27,699 nucleotides of DNA from Saccoglossus kowalevskii (lineage: Eukaryota > Hemichordata > Enteropneusta > Harrimaniidae), in NCBI RefSeq assembly GCF_000003605.2, contig NW_003124899.1:335495-363193 (forward strand), written 5' to 3'. The position numbers and the translations under genes are program-made. Below are positions 1-8,130 of this stretch, one piece after another. A model generated the notes under the pieces. That model had not been told where the DNA came from. It did not search any database and saw nothing but the letters and a program-made list of their open reading frames with translations. Numbering within the stretch: position 1 is the stretch's first letter; each line of letters opens with the position of its first letter.

Positions 1-327
1 ATTTCCTTTTAAAAATTAAAAGAATGACGTTTCACATCAAATATATTATTGTTGTTTTCGAACCCCCTATTCAAAAGTGCTGGCTACGGGCCTGCAAACA
101 ATGAAAAATATATAGGATTGTATACTAGTATACCTCTCAGCTGGTTCCACTGCCTAACTGTTGCTTATACCAGGATTTAATTACAGCACCTAGACGGTCT
201 GTGGTTACAGCTTCATGTTCCGAGTAATCGCAGGAAATTGGCATTACAAAAGAAACAAAAAGACTGCACTCCCATGCAATTAATAGAAAGTGAAATTTTG
301 AAGTCACTGATGTAGGCAACGAATAAC

Positions 328-365
328 TTGAAGGCTGAAATTATAATTGAAGGCTGAAATTATAA
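328..365 (+). repeat. Perfect 19-bp tandem duplication
   Basis: TTGAAGGCTGAAATTATAA occurs twice back to back (328-346 and 347-365) without a mismatch, so it is recent or conserved by slippage. Confidence 0.9.
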
Positions 366-382
366 TTACCCTGACGTTTGTT

Positions 383-527
383 GTCATATAATTTGTTTAT
401 TTCAATTTCTCCTGAAGTCAAACAGAATACACTAGTGAAAGGATGATTTGGGTGTATTGTATATGGAGGGGTGGGGGTGGAGTCATATAATTTGTTCATT
501 TCCACATCTCATGAAGTCACATAGAAT
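383..527 (+). repeat. Direct repeat, two 46-bp copies about 99 bp apart
   Basis: 383-428 and 482-527 both begin GTCATATAATTTGTT and end AGAAT. They match at 39 of 46 positions when aligned by eye without gaps. The spacer includes a G-rich run (GGGGTGGGGGTGG). This looks like an old local duplication. Confidence 0.75.
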
Positions 528-2009
528 TTCACTTAATTTATTTTCGCTGAAAAGTTTTCAAGCATTACGTGTGGATCTAATTTTCATTGTGCTGTGTCAA
601 GTCTTGAGTCAATAGGGTATGAGTGATAATAAATTAACAGGCGAAGTTGTAGCGTGCAGCTCAGCGACGACCGCAGTCGACGAAAGTCATCCCGTCAGTG
701 GAGTACCGCAGTAGCGCGGCATGTATGCCAATGCACACATTTAAATTTAAATAAACTATGTATGACTGACTTCGAACACTTCGCCATATCGTACGAATCC
801 TTCACCATTGTATTCAAACGTGGTGCGCTGTTACATTCTCTTTCAAACCCGGGATTCAACCATTAGGGGCGTTTCAGTAAAAAATACAAAAAAAACTATC
901 GCAAATTATGCAAAATTTTCAAATCAGTATAATAAAACAGAAATGCTCAGCGATGCAAAAGAAGGATAAATTTTACTTTTCAGTATACACGTCTCTGTTG
1001 ATACAATTCCTCACATATTCTACTCCCAATTACTCCTGCGTAAAATGGAATAGCCTCTTTCCACGTTGACATTCAGAGTAAAGTCACGTGATAGGCTGTT
1101 AAAATCGGCTGTTACAGACACTTTCGCCGGTCACGAAAATGTGTTTAATTCGCTCTCATTCAAGCAACAATGCATATTTCCCAGTGGGAGTGAACCTAGT
1201 TCGAATCTGCCATTAAAAATAGGGGGCTTTTCAGCAAAAAACGAATAACCCTTGAGTGCACACAATACACTGAATTTTAGAACAAATCTTGCATTAGTTA
1301 CAGCAGCAGAATATCACAGAAATATCAGACGAAACATGAAAACACTATATATACTGTATTTCGGCCTGAACCCTCTTTATTGCAATTCCAGGAATCACTC
1401 CCATATATGCAACCTTTTTCCACCTGAGTATCACCCATCCCTGAAAACAAACTCTTAATTAATACCACTCTGAAGCGTTTGATAATAAATGTGTGTGGGT
1501 GTGTGTGTAAGCCGCCCTCTTGTGATGAGCATTCGGTATTATTTTGTCTTTATTAATTCTCGCTATCATGTTGATTATAATGTGATGAATGACCTGGACA
1601 AAGCTGAGTTGTGACTTAAATGGCGTACAACTTTTGAAAGACATAACGGAAACAGATAAACTGATATTAATATCCTTTGTATTGCTGGAGACACCAATTA
1701 CATACAAGACACAATAAATGTGTTTTTTTTACTTGTATAAATATTTACAAGTATCTCATTATTATTGTTGATGTCACAATACCATTTCCGGATAGGTAAG
1801 TTTAAATTTTAACAACGATTTATGAAAATATATATTTATTATTTGTTTACTGTATGTGCTACTAATTGAACAATGTTGGAACATTTTCAAATGACCTCGT
1901 TGCACACTGCGCCCGTTAAATAGGCCTTTAATGTAGACTCAAACAAGAATGTCAAACGTCATCATTGGACAATATTTCACATATATAACGTCGATTGAAA
2001 AACGTATGT

Positions 2010-2155
2010 TCAACGTTGGATACTGATGTTGTTATAATACGGGGATCTTATGTTGTTTCAAATAGCACTAACAACATTTCCATTTTATTTCAACGTTAGA
2101 ATCTGAGGCTGTCGCAATATTGTTTTTATGTTCTTGCGTGCCGGGGTACTATGAT
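2010..2155 (+). repeat. Degenerate tandem repeat with TCAACGTT(G/A)GA heads
   Basis: Two units of about 80 bp start at 2010 and 2090 with TCAACGTTGGA and TCAACGTTAGA. Both continue through CTGA(T/G)G, a TATTG/ATAAT word and TTATGTT. A weaker third unit may precede them (AATGTCAAACGTC, about 1950). The same CAACGTTG word heads another repeat at 20368. Confidence 0.5.
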
Positions 2156-2409
2156 TGGCGACCAGTGATATACGAACTTTCTACTGTATAACAAATAAAT
2201 AGTGATACCAAATAAAGCAATGCATCTATACTTTACACAAGTACTTTGAGTGGAACATTGTATAACTTTAATTTAATCATTTGATAGATATTTAATTTAG
2301 CATTTGAATTTGTCCATCAAATTTTGCAGCACTTGTTATGTTGTTGTTATTGCTGCTGTTTTTACTTCCAATAAAATAAGCTATAAACTTGTAAAGAATT
2401 AAAACAAAA

Positions 2410-2514
2410 AGCATGGAACTGCAGGGAAACTGAGCAGTTTTATTTTCAAATACCCAAATCTAGTAGTAATCAATTGTGAAGGGTATACATATTGTCTGAC
2501 ACGATGACATAAGA
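2410..2514 (-). other. Cyclase 3' UTR with poly(A) signal at 2439-2444
   Basis: On the minus strand the first AATAAA after the stop lies at 2444-2439, about 70 bases downstream. It is followed within 25-35 bases by a T-rich stretch (about 2410-2390) typical of a downstream cleavage element. That gives a 3' UTR of roughly 100 bases. The exact cleavage point cannot be read. Confidence 0.6.
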
Positions 2515-2662
2515 TCAGGTGGTTCGGAAACCAATGACGGTCAATATAAGGATGGTGTACCATTGCCATTGTACAGTGATTGGCTGCTGGCCGCTGAATT
2601 CGTATATCCCTGTACATTCATCATCACCAATATGATCGATGCACATCATATGCATTACATCT
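2515..2662 (-). CDS. CD38-like: Cyclase exon 7: last disulfide, hydrophobic C-terminus, stop
   Basis: Codes for residues 270-318 and a TGA stop (2517-2515). The acceptor is TGTGTTCTTACAG. MMCIDHIGDDEC (275-286) matches LLCSDNPNAREC, the last family disulfide. The tail then runs YEFSGQQPITV and a hydrophobic stretch WYTILILTVIGF (304-315) before RTT. Small residues S293-G294 followed by a spacer and a short hydrophobic end fit a GPI-attachment signal, as in BST1 and the schistosome enzyme. At about 12 residues the stretch is short, so a soluble product remains possible. Confidence 0.91.
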
Positions 2663-5600
2663 CTGTAAGAACACATTTAACCCACGAATAAAACTTAATT
2701 AAATCAACTTTACTAGAAATGGTAGGATGAGCCTTATTTGTAACTAAATGTTATCTTGCAATTTCACAAGATATTATTGACTACTCACGGTGAATTTTCC
2801 ACGCAGTTATGAGCTATCCCCTTTTCGTCCAGAATTCTCTCTAATTCGATAATGGAAGCTGACGTACACGTATCACTGAAATATAAATGGTGTCATAGTT
2901 GTTTCAGTAACAGTGAATGCGTCTACTACTCGGAAGAGTGGTATGAACTAGAAGTTTTGTGCAAAGTCGGATAAACTCGTTTCATGGAAACTCACCCAGG
3001 TGTCTCGCCTATTAAAGTTATTAAATTTATGTTCATTGAAGCCACGTCTTCTGATGTAAGTATGGCCAACTCGTACTGTGCAAAGTAACTTTCAAAACAA
3101 AACAAAGTGATAGTGTGGGTCTGTAATAAGTTCATTGTAGTACAGCGGAAGGACACAAATTACATAACAGTGTGGTCAGGCATTTCCATGAACTTAAAAA
3201 AGGTCTTCTTAGTATTTACAGTTGTTCACATCGAATGTCATAGCTACTTTATCAATACAAATTACCTGTTATTTGATTGAAAAGCACCACCAGGACGATT
3301 GCTATTGAAAAACACTTTTGTATCCCCCCGTGCATACTCAGCAAACTGAAAAAAGAAAACAAATATCCAATATATGACCATGTTCAAATGTTTCATGATT
3401 GATTTATTTACATTAATAAATGGAAACACACTAAATATATGTTCATTCGAACTGAAACCATGTGGTTGACGTAACACCATTGTATTGTACAGTAATTATT
3501 TAGGGGAATTACCACTAACTATATCCATAACACTCAAAGGGATTTCTAGAACCACTTCCAGGAATTTCTACTGGATTTTCAGACCGATGTTTTTCTCCAT
3601 CGACAACATATGTTTTGTAGGTGAAAGGTGAACGTTAAATAAACATAAGCAAGAATAAATCATAAATATAAAAAAGGATGGTGGTTGTCACGCCGCATGT
3701 GAGACATTTGTGTTGATAAACATTTTCAAACAATCAAATGCGCTTTTCTAATAGAAATCACGAGTACAAGTTTTGACCGAGGCGCGACGTGCACTAATTA
3801 CCGCTAGTGACTCCTTCGATACCTTCAATCACCGAAGCAATTATCTAATTAAAACTTTGTAACATCTCAGTTTGTACTCGTTGGTCTGCACGAGTCAAAG
3901 TATTTGTTTATATGAGACCCATATCTCGCGCATGCCTGTAGTTTTTTTTACAACGTTCTATGTTGTAATAGTTCATTGTTGAGTAGTGTGGCATTTGTCA
4001 AGCAATGTCGTGGTTTAAAACAAGGAACCATAAAACTCGAGGTTTGTTTCTGGATGTAGATGATCGTTCTCCCTTACTTACATAAGTAGATGCAGCAGCC
4101 CAGAAAGCATCAATCGATCCTACACCAAATCCACATTCACCTTCCGCGGGACAGGCTTCAGTATCAAAACCAGACGGGTGAGTAGTTGAACCACAGAATG
4201 AAAGGTAGTTTCCAGTATACCCAATGAGAGTTGTATCTAAACTTGTTCTACGATTGCCTCGAAATGCATATTCTGTAACCGTATCGTACACGTCCCAACC
4301 ATCCCAGAATAGTGCCTACAAACCAATCACAAAACACACTATGCGTTGAACCTGCTAATCCCTGGGTTGGCAGACGTACAAAACACATCATTCATTGTCG
4401 CACTTGTTGCACCAAGTTGACGCTAGAATGACCTGAACGATGCACAAGAAATATATAATCTGTTTGGATGAGTGAGTACCCTCCTGAGGGCGACTTCAGT
4501 GTCTACCAGACGAACTGGTAACGCCGCCACTAGCGCCGCCAGTCTACGCCTATGTGAAACGCGTTGGTGAAACACTGAAGAATACGTGGCATTGCAATGC
4601 ACACGCACATACATACACCACTGTGTTGAATTTAGGTACAAATGGTTGCTGCGTATCTTTGTGCATAATAAATGTTTATATAATCTCATTTGTACATTTG
4701 TGAGTCACACTTGAATGTAGTGACGTCCTGTTTTGTACTTGGTCACGAGTCTGTATGAATATTAGTTATTTAGTAATTCCAAAATAAAGAGGCATGTCAG
4801 GTTAGTAACTAACATTCAGCACCAGCTACAGTTTGTGTTTTTTTATTGTCAAATCTTTATCAGTTGTTTTATATTGTGGACTTTATTATAACGTGTTATT
4901 GTTTTTACTTTCCTCGTTCGAAAAGAAGATCGAGAGAGAGACATCGAGTGTGAGCGGGAGCGTGAGAGATCCCGCCCGGGACAACCAATTTTATTTTGTG
5001 TGGTATTATATTATAATTTGTATCTTTCTAATTCATATTCATTTGAGATCTGCTGACACCCACTGCTAATTGGTTTCATAACGATTCCAATATAGTATCA
5101 AGCCAATTATGTGAAATAAAAAACACATATTGCTGATTGTTCAGATTGATTTGTCATATAGTTACATCGTGAAGTGTAAACTATCTTACTGGAGAGTCTA
5201 GTAGTGCTACTTAGCGGTAATTTACTTTCTACAAAGGCGAATCTCTTGCTCATCAAGTCACTCATATTCTCAGTAAATGCAGATGTCGTCCAAAGTTAGA
5301 TGTATTACTGGGTCTTACAAATGTTCAATCAAACACTGGTACATGCATCTATATATATTGCCATCCTTCAAAGAGGGACACCAGAAATATTTGTTTTCAT
5401 ATGGCACAAAAAAAAACATTCCAATGAATTTTCCAAACATTAATTCTAGTAATGCTTTATTGTTAAATAACGTCATTCTATTATGTCGATTTTCATGTTG
5501 TTCACTTGTATTTATAATATTAAGCTATACGATTCCACTAACTTTGTTGGGAATCATACTGATTCAACACATTTCTAAACTCAAATAGCATCGGTATTGA

Positions 5601-7982
5601 AAAAAAACACAATTTTCAACAACGTATTGGCTTTTCACTTGGAACTGACTGTGGTCCTTCACAGACGGATGTATATTTAGAAGAAGGAAAAAACGACATA
5701 CCTACATACATTATTGTCCCAAGTGCTTATATTTTTGCCAAAGGTGAGCATAACTATAAATAATCTTGACAATCCATCATAAATGGCTAACCAAAAAGTA
5801 TGTCCATATATATTGATATATACTTAAACGAGAACATGACCTGAAAAGCAAAACGTATTTGTTGGCAACTTACCGAATCAGTATCATGTGTGTGTTTGGT
5901 AAGAGAAATGAAATGTTGGTAATCCTCTTTTATGACGTCACATGGTTCTCGAAAAGCGACTGCAGACTCCAGAGAGTTCCATATCTCTGTGCAGTTCATG
6001 TTTCTGAAATAAATAATGGTTACAGAATGCAATATATAAATATTTCTGGAAAAGCGCATTTGCAGATGGCATCGATCATTTTAGTTTTGTTTTTGATACA
6101 TATGTGACAAGACTGGAGGTTAACATAACACAGACATTATGAGCATTTTTTATTCCATGTATTATATATTGTTAACTTGGCAGTGTGAGTCAATACACGA
6201 AAACACTTTTGTGTGAAGCAACAATATTGAACAATTCACCTCATTGGAAAGAACCATTTAATAAACAACATGGCTCTGCTCAGGCAATAAATCGTGATAT
6301 TGCCCTCACAAACTTGTGATATTTATTAAACTACCCACTGTGATCCATTCTGGATCACTGTCACTCCATTCACTAAGGCATCATACAACCATCTGTAGTT
6401 ATATCTTATTTTGTTTTATTTTGACTGGCCCTCTATGCTAACACGCTCTTTACCACCTACCCTTAATGGACGCTGGCTAGCTCAGCACCATTTCTTAAGA
6501 CATGCATCTATAGATTCGGAAATGTCTCAATTTCTGTCCTGATTTGTGAATCTGTTTCTAACACTGCATGATCCAAAGTTCTCAAAATATCTCAGAATAT
6601 ACCATAACAGATCTCTCATTTTGCAGCGGTTGTGTCAGGATTGCCTACCCTGAGCCATTGCCTCTATCCCAGGCTCGCTCGGTCAGCTATTTTATAAACT
6701 TCCCTAGTGATTGTAAATTTCGTTCTGGGATTTAGTGACAGTCCATGTGTGTAAATGTGGTTTGTCCCATGTCTTTTGATTATTTAGCCCCATTCATTTG
6801 TAATAATACTAGTAGTAAAACATAAACACAATATGCTATTGTGAAAGACAATAACCAGCCCATGCGTGAACTTGGTGGCGCTATTACAGTCGAGATTCTG
6901 TAGAGCGTATTAATCATGTATAAAACTGTGAATGTTATTTTCATAATTGTGCATATGTTTTTACTTCTGTCCCGCCTACGACGAGCTGAGGCAGCGCTAT
7001 ATTCCAAACATATACACTAAGCAGCCCCGCCTACAACACCAGTTCATTAACCTAATGACCAACAAAAATCCACAAACTGTTAGAAATTGTGCTAAATATG
7101 TATTTTATTCTTTTCGTAATAGAGAATCGTTGTTAGAGGAAGCAATTCTTAATGATATCTAACTATTGTATTTAATCTTTGTTTAATCTTTACCATGTGT
7201 AACCTGTGACCGCATATACTAGTGATGTATCTTTGAGTGTACTTAGGGTCGGCGGCCTATGGTACTTTGGAAATAAACATTATTATTATATAATGTTCAT
7301 ATTTTGGGTAACTTTCTGAAATCTATCCAGAAGCAGCCAGCGAGCGATTTTAAACATTTCCATTCAAATTATTTGATAACTGTCATGTACTTGTTTCTAT
7401 CAATATGGGTGCGGTACCCTTAAGCTGTTCGGTTGTGCTCTCGCTCTTCTCCTTTCAGAAGGTGCCCTCCAACTATGGAATTAAAATTATGCTCTACCTT
7501 TTAATTTTAATCTTTCCTTTTGCCCATTGCATGTGGTGTGTGCATCCAACTTTGTCGGACAGCTTCGGCTCTTGCACACAGAAAGTGACAAAATAATGGT
7601 AGTTACGATATCCTACTTGCTGAAGAATATTAGGCTATGCAGTGTACCGAACGTAAAGCTTGACAGTCAAAATACATGTGTCCAAGTAACACTCACTGAA
7701 CCTCACTTGTACAGCTGTTTACACAAAGGGGTTCGTTGACTGCTTCCGCCTGTCCCGCCACACGATACCCACGCAACATTTTTTACCCCTTACTCACGAT
7801 AGTTCTTCCTTGTCGATTCTGGGGTTGACATATCCCTGCTTGAAATCTTCGCATCGTCCTATGACAATCCTCTTGAAAGACGGTAGCGTGCCCGGTCCTG
7901 TAAAATCATCCGTCGCACTGCAAACCACACACAGGGTAACGACACTACTAAATAACAGGTAAATAACATCAAGTAAAGCCAT
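2515..7982 (-). CDS. CD38-like: ADP-ribosyl cyclase (CD38/BST1/Aplysia cyclase family), 7 exons, 318 aa
   Basis: Seen: exons 7982-7798, 6003-5874, 4315-4082, 3345-3266, 3088-2996, 2875-2789 and 2662-2515 join in frame (957 nt, intron phases 2,0,0,2,2,2, all GT-AG). The 318-residue product has a signal peptide (about 1-23) and ten later cysteines (44, 66, 83, 146, 160, 166, 244, 265, 277, 286), in the order and context of the five conserved disulfides of Aplysia cyclase. Active-site tryptophans are W109 (ALFW) and W177 (DAFW); the catalytic glutamate is E216 (QYEL). The extra CD38-only cysteine pair is absent. Family knowledge: these enzymes convert NAD to cyclic ADP-ribose, ADP-ribose and, by base exchange, NAADP, feeding calcium signalling. 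Odd: TLEDTL reads SLDTTL (130-135), so the CD38 E146 position is Asp132. Two residues are inserted between W109 and that motif. Inferred: ecto-enzyme, possibly GPI-anchored through its C-terminal hydrophobic tail. N-glycosylation sequons are N65 and N208. An in-frame TGA at 8028-8030 supports the start. Enzyme family is near certain; substrate preference is not. Confidence 0.95.
2789..2875 (-). CDS. CD38-like: Cyclase exon 6: CGAGS..CVEN segment
   Basis: Codes for residues 241-270 (partial codons at both ends). The acceptor is TTTATATTTCAG; the donor is CACC|GTGAGT. DTCTSASIIELERIL matches EKCGAGSLLDLEKLV, and HNCVENS matches FDCVENP of Aplysia cyclase. C244 and C265 form the fourth conserved disulfide by homology. 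Confidence 0.93.
2996..3088 (-). CDS. CD38-like: Cyclase exon 5: catalytic glutamate
   Basis: Codes for residues 210-241 (partial codons at both ends). I chose the acceptor at GTTTTGAAAG|T rather than the more canonical-looking TTTGCACAG 18 bases downstream. Only the upstream site keeps phase 2 with exon 4, and it adds SYFAQ before YEL, matching the DSFFGKYELPNL block of Aplysia cyclase. E216 aligns with Aplysia E179 and CD38 E226. Y211 occupies the Aplysia F174 / CD38 T221 position. The donor is CCTGG|GTGAGT. Confidence 0.9.
3266..3345 (-). CDS. CD38-like: Cyclase exon 4
   Basis: Codes for residues 184-209 plus two bases. The acceptor is TTTTCTTTTTTCAG; the donor is AACAG|GTAATT. FAEYARGDTKVFFN matches the FAEAACD..HVMLNGS strand of CD38. 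An RGD tripeptide (189-191) is present; whether it is exposed or binds integrin is unknown. The junction with exon 5 builds Ser210 (AG|T) and so completes the N208-N209-S210 sequon, close to where CD38 has KNST. Confidence 0.92.
4082..4315 (-). CDS. CD38-like: Cyclase exon 3: active-site tryptophans and variant signature loop
   Basis: Codes for residues 106-183 as one 78-codon exon. It starts ALFWDG (W109 corresponds to CD38 W125). It then carries the variant SLDTTLIGY loop (130-138) in place of TLEDTLxGY, and LSFCG (144-147) where relatives have L(T/V)WCG. C160 and C166 follow, and DAFW (W177) corresponds to CD38 W189. It ends STY|GTAAGT in phase 0. The coding frame stays open past the donor into the intron, so a plain ORF caller overextends this exon. 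Confidence 0.94.
4316..5873 (-). other. Cyclase intron 2, with a base-composition shift
   Basis: Bounded by GTAAGT and TTTGTAG. The block 4410-4690 is clearly richer in CpG and GCC than its surroundings and carries two close CGCCGCCA words (about 4512-4532). A purine-rich GAGAGAGAG stretch follows at 4930-4965, with a small GCGGGA/TCCCGC hairpin. These look like inserted repeat sequence of unknown family. The open frames here (4423-4689 minus, 4833-5069 plus, 5277-5588 plus) show no recognisable domain. Confidence 0.6.
5874..6003 (-). CDS. CD38-like: Cyclase exon 2: NCT..W and PCD region
   Basis: Codes for residues 62-105. The acceptor is TTATTTATTTCAG and the donor is TCG|GTAAGT. It contains NCTEIW (65-70), corresponding to the DCSALW/CQSVW segment of known cyclases, and EPCDVIKEDY (81-90), matching the HPCNITEEDY block of CD38. 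N65-C66-T67 is a glycosylation sequon with cysteine in the middle. C66 should pair with C44, and C83 with C166, by homology. Confidence 0.93.
6004..7797 (-). other. Cyclase intron 1 (contains an antisense LINE fragment)
   Basis: Bounded by GTGAGT and TTATTTATTTCAG. Besides the LINE remnant (about 6945-7290) it holds a perfect short hairpin, GTGATCCA-TTC-TGGATCAC at 6340-6358. It also has a TA-rich pair of inverted ATTAAAATT/AATTTTAAT words near 7478-7512. I see no other coding exon on either strand. Confidence 0.85.
6945..7290 (+). mobile_element. 5'-truncated LINE (non-LTR retrotransposon), 3' end
   Basis: A reading frame from 6968 to the TAA at 7160-7162 begins CPAYDELRQRYIP and continues through a basic, aromatic tail. 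This is the widespread C-terminal signature of CR1/jockey-type LINE reverse transcriptase proteins (CPxYxxLRxxYIP). Just upstream, HMFLL-like residues sit in another frame, so there is a one-base frame slip before the cysteine. The tail is a 3' UTR of about 125 bases ending GGAAATAAACATTATTATTATA, cut here to its last bases: AAATAAA followed by ATT repeats. AATGTT occurs just outside both ends (6931-6936 and 7292-7297), a possible imperfect target duplication. The insert is antisense to the cyclase gene and lies wholly within intron 1. Confidence 0.65.
7798..7982 (-). CDS. CD38-like: Cyclase exon 1: signal peptide and first cysteine
   Basis: Codes for residues 1-61 plus two bases of codon 62. 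A hydrophobic core at residues 4-22 is followed by a likely cleavage after CSA (residue 23), then a variable linker and the family hallmark IGRCEDF (41-47), matching FLGRCKDYE of the Aplysia enzyme. The donor is TC|GTGAGT (7797-7792), phase 2. The start is the first ATG after an in-frame TGA at 8028-8030. Confidence 0.93.
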
Positions 7983-8036
7983 CGTGACGTTTATGTGTTG
8001 AGTTAGATATGTCGACGTGCACTCTGGTCAATGAAT

Positions 8037-8128
8037 ACTGCGTCAAGAGTTAATTGGAGTCACGTGCACTACGAGTGATGATCACATGCTCATCCTTATA
8101 AAGATACTAGTACTGTGGCGGGAGGGGT
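8037..8128 (-). promoter_or_regulatory. Probable cyclase core promoter: GC box, TATA box, E-box
   Basis: Reading the minus strand toward the gene: a GC-rich box (CCCTCCCGCC, about 8126-8117), a TATA-like TTTATAAGG (8102-8094), and CACGTG (8066-8061). Start of transcription would fall near 8065-8072, giving a leader of about 85 bases. The element CCTTATAAAG is almost symmetrical and could also serve the plus strand. Downstream, ACGTCA half-sites lie near the ATG. All of this is motif reading without expression support. Confidence 0.45.
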
Positions 8129-8130
8129 AT

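Larger units (their letters stand above)
1..2400. other. Non-genic flank downstream of the cyclase
   Basis: No conserved exon is visible on either strand. The content is short duplications (separate entries) and a GT-rich tract at 1490-1508. Two loosely similar blocks at about 840-890 and 1198-1245 share a pyrimidine-rich head, CCATTA, GGGG(C) and TTTCAG(T/C)AAAAAA. They may be two old copies of one repeat. Confidence 0.5.

Noticed and set aside
1190-1215. GTTCGAATC, a match to the tRNA B box
   Set aside because: No matching A box, acceptor stem or anticodon arm at the proper distance.
3070-3072. TTTGCACAG as the acceptor of cyclase exon 5
   Set aside because: It breaks the reading phase with exon 4 and drops the conserved SYFAQ residues before YEL. 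The acceptor at 3090-3089 restores both.
4423-4689. Arginine- and alanine-rich 88-codon minus frame in cyclase intron 2
   Set aside because: The composition comes from GCC-rich repeat DNA. It lies between two exons that join correctly without it, and no family is recognised.
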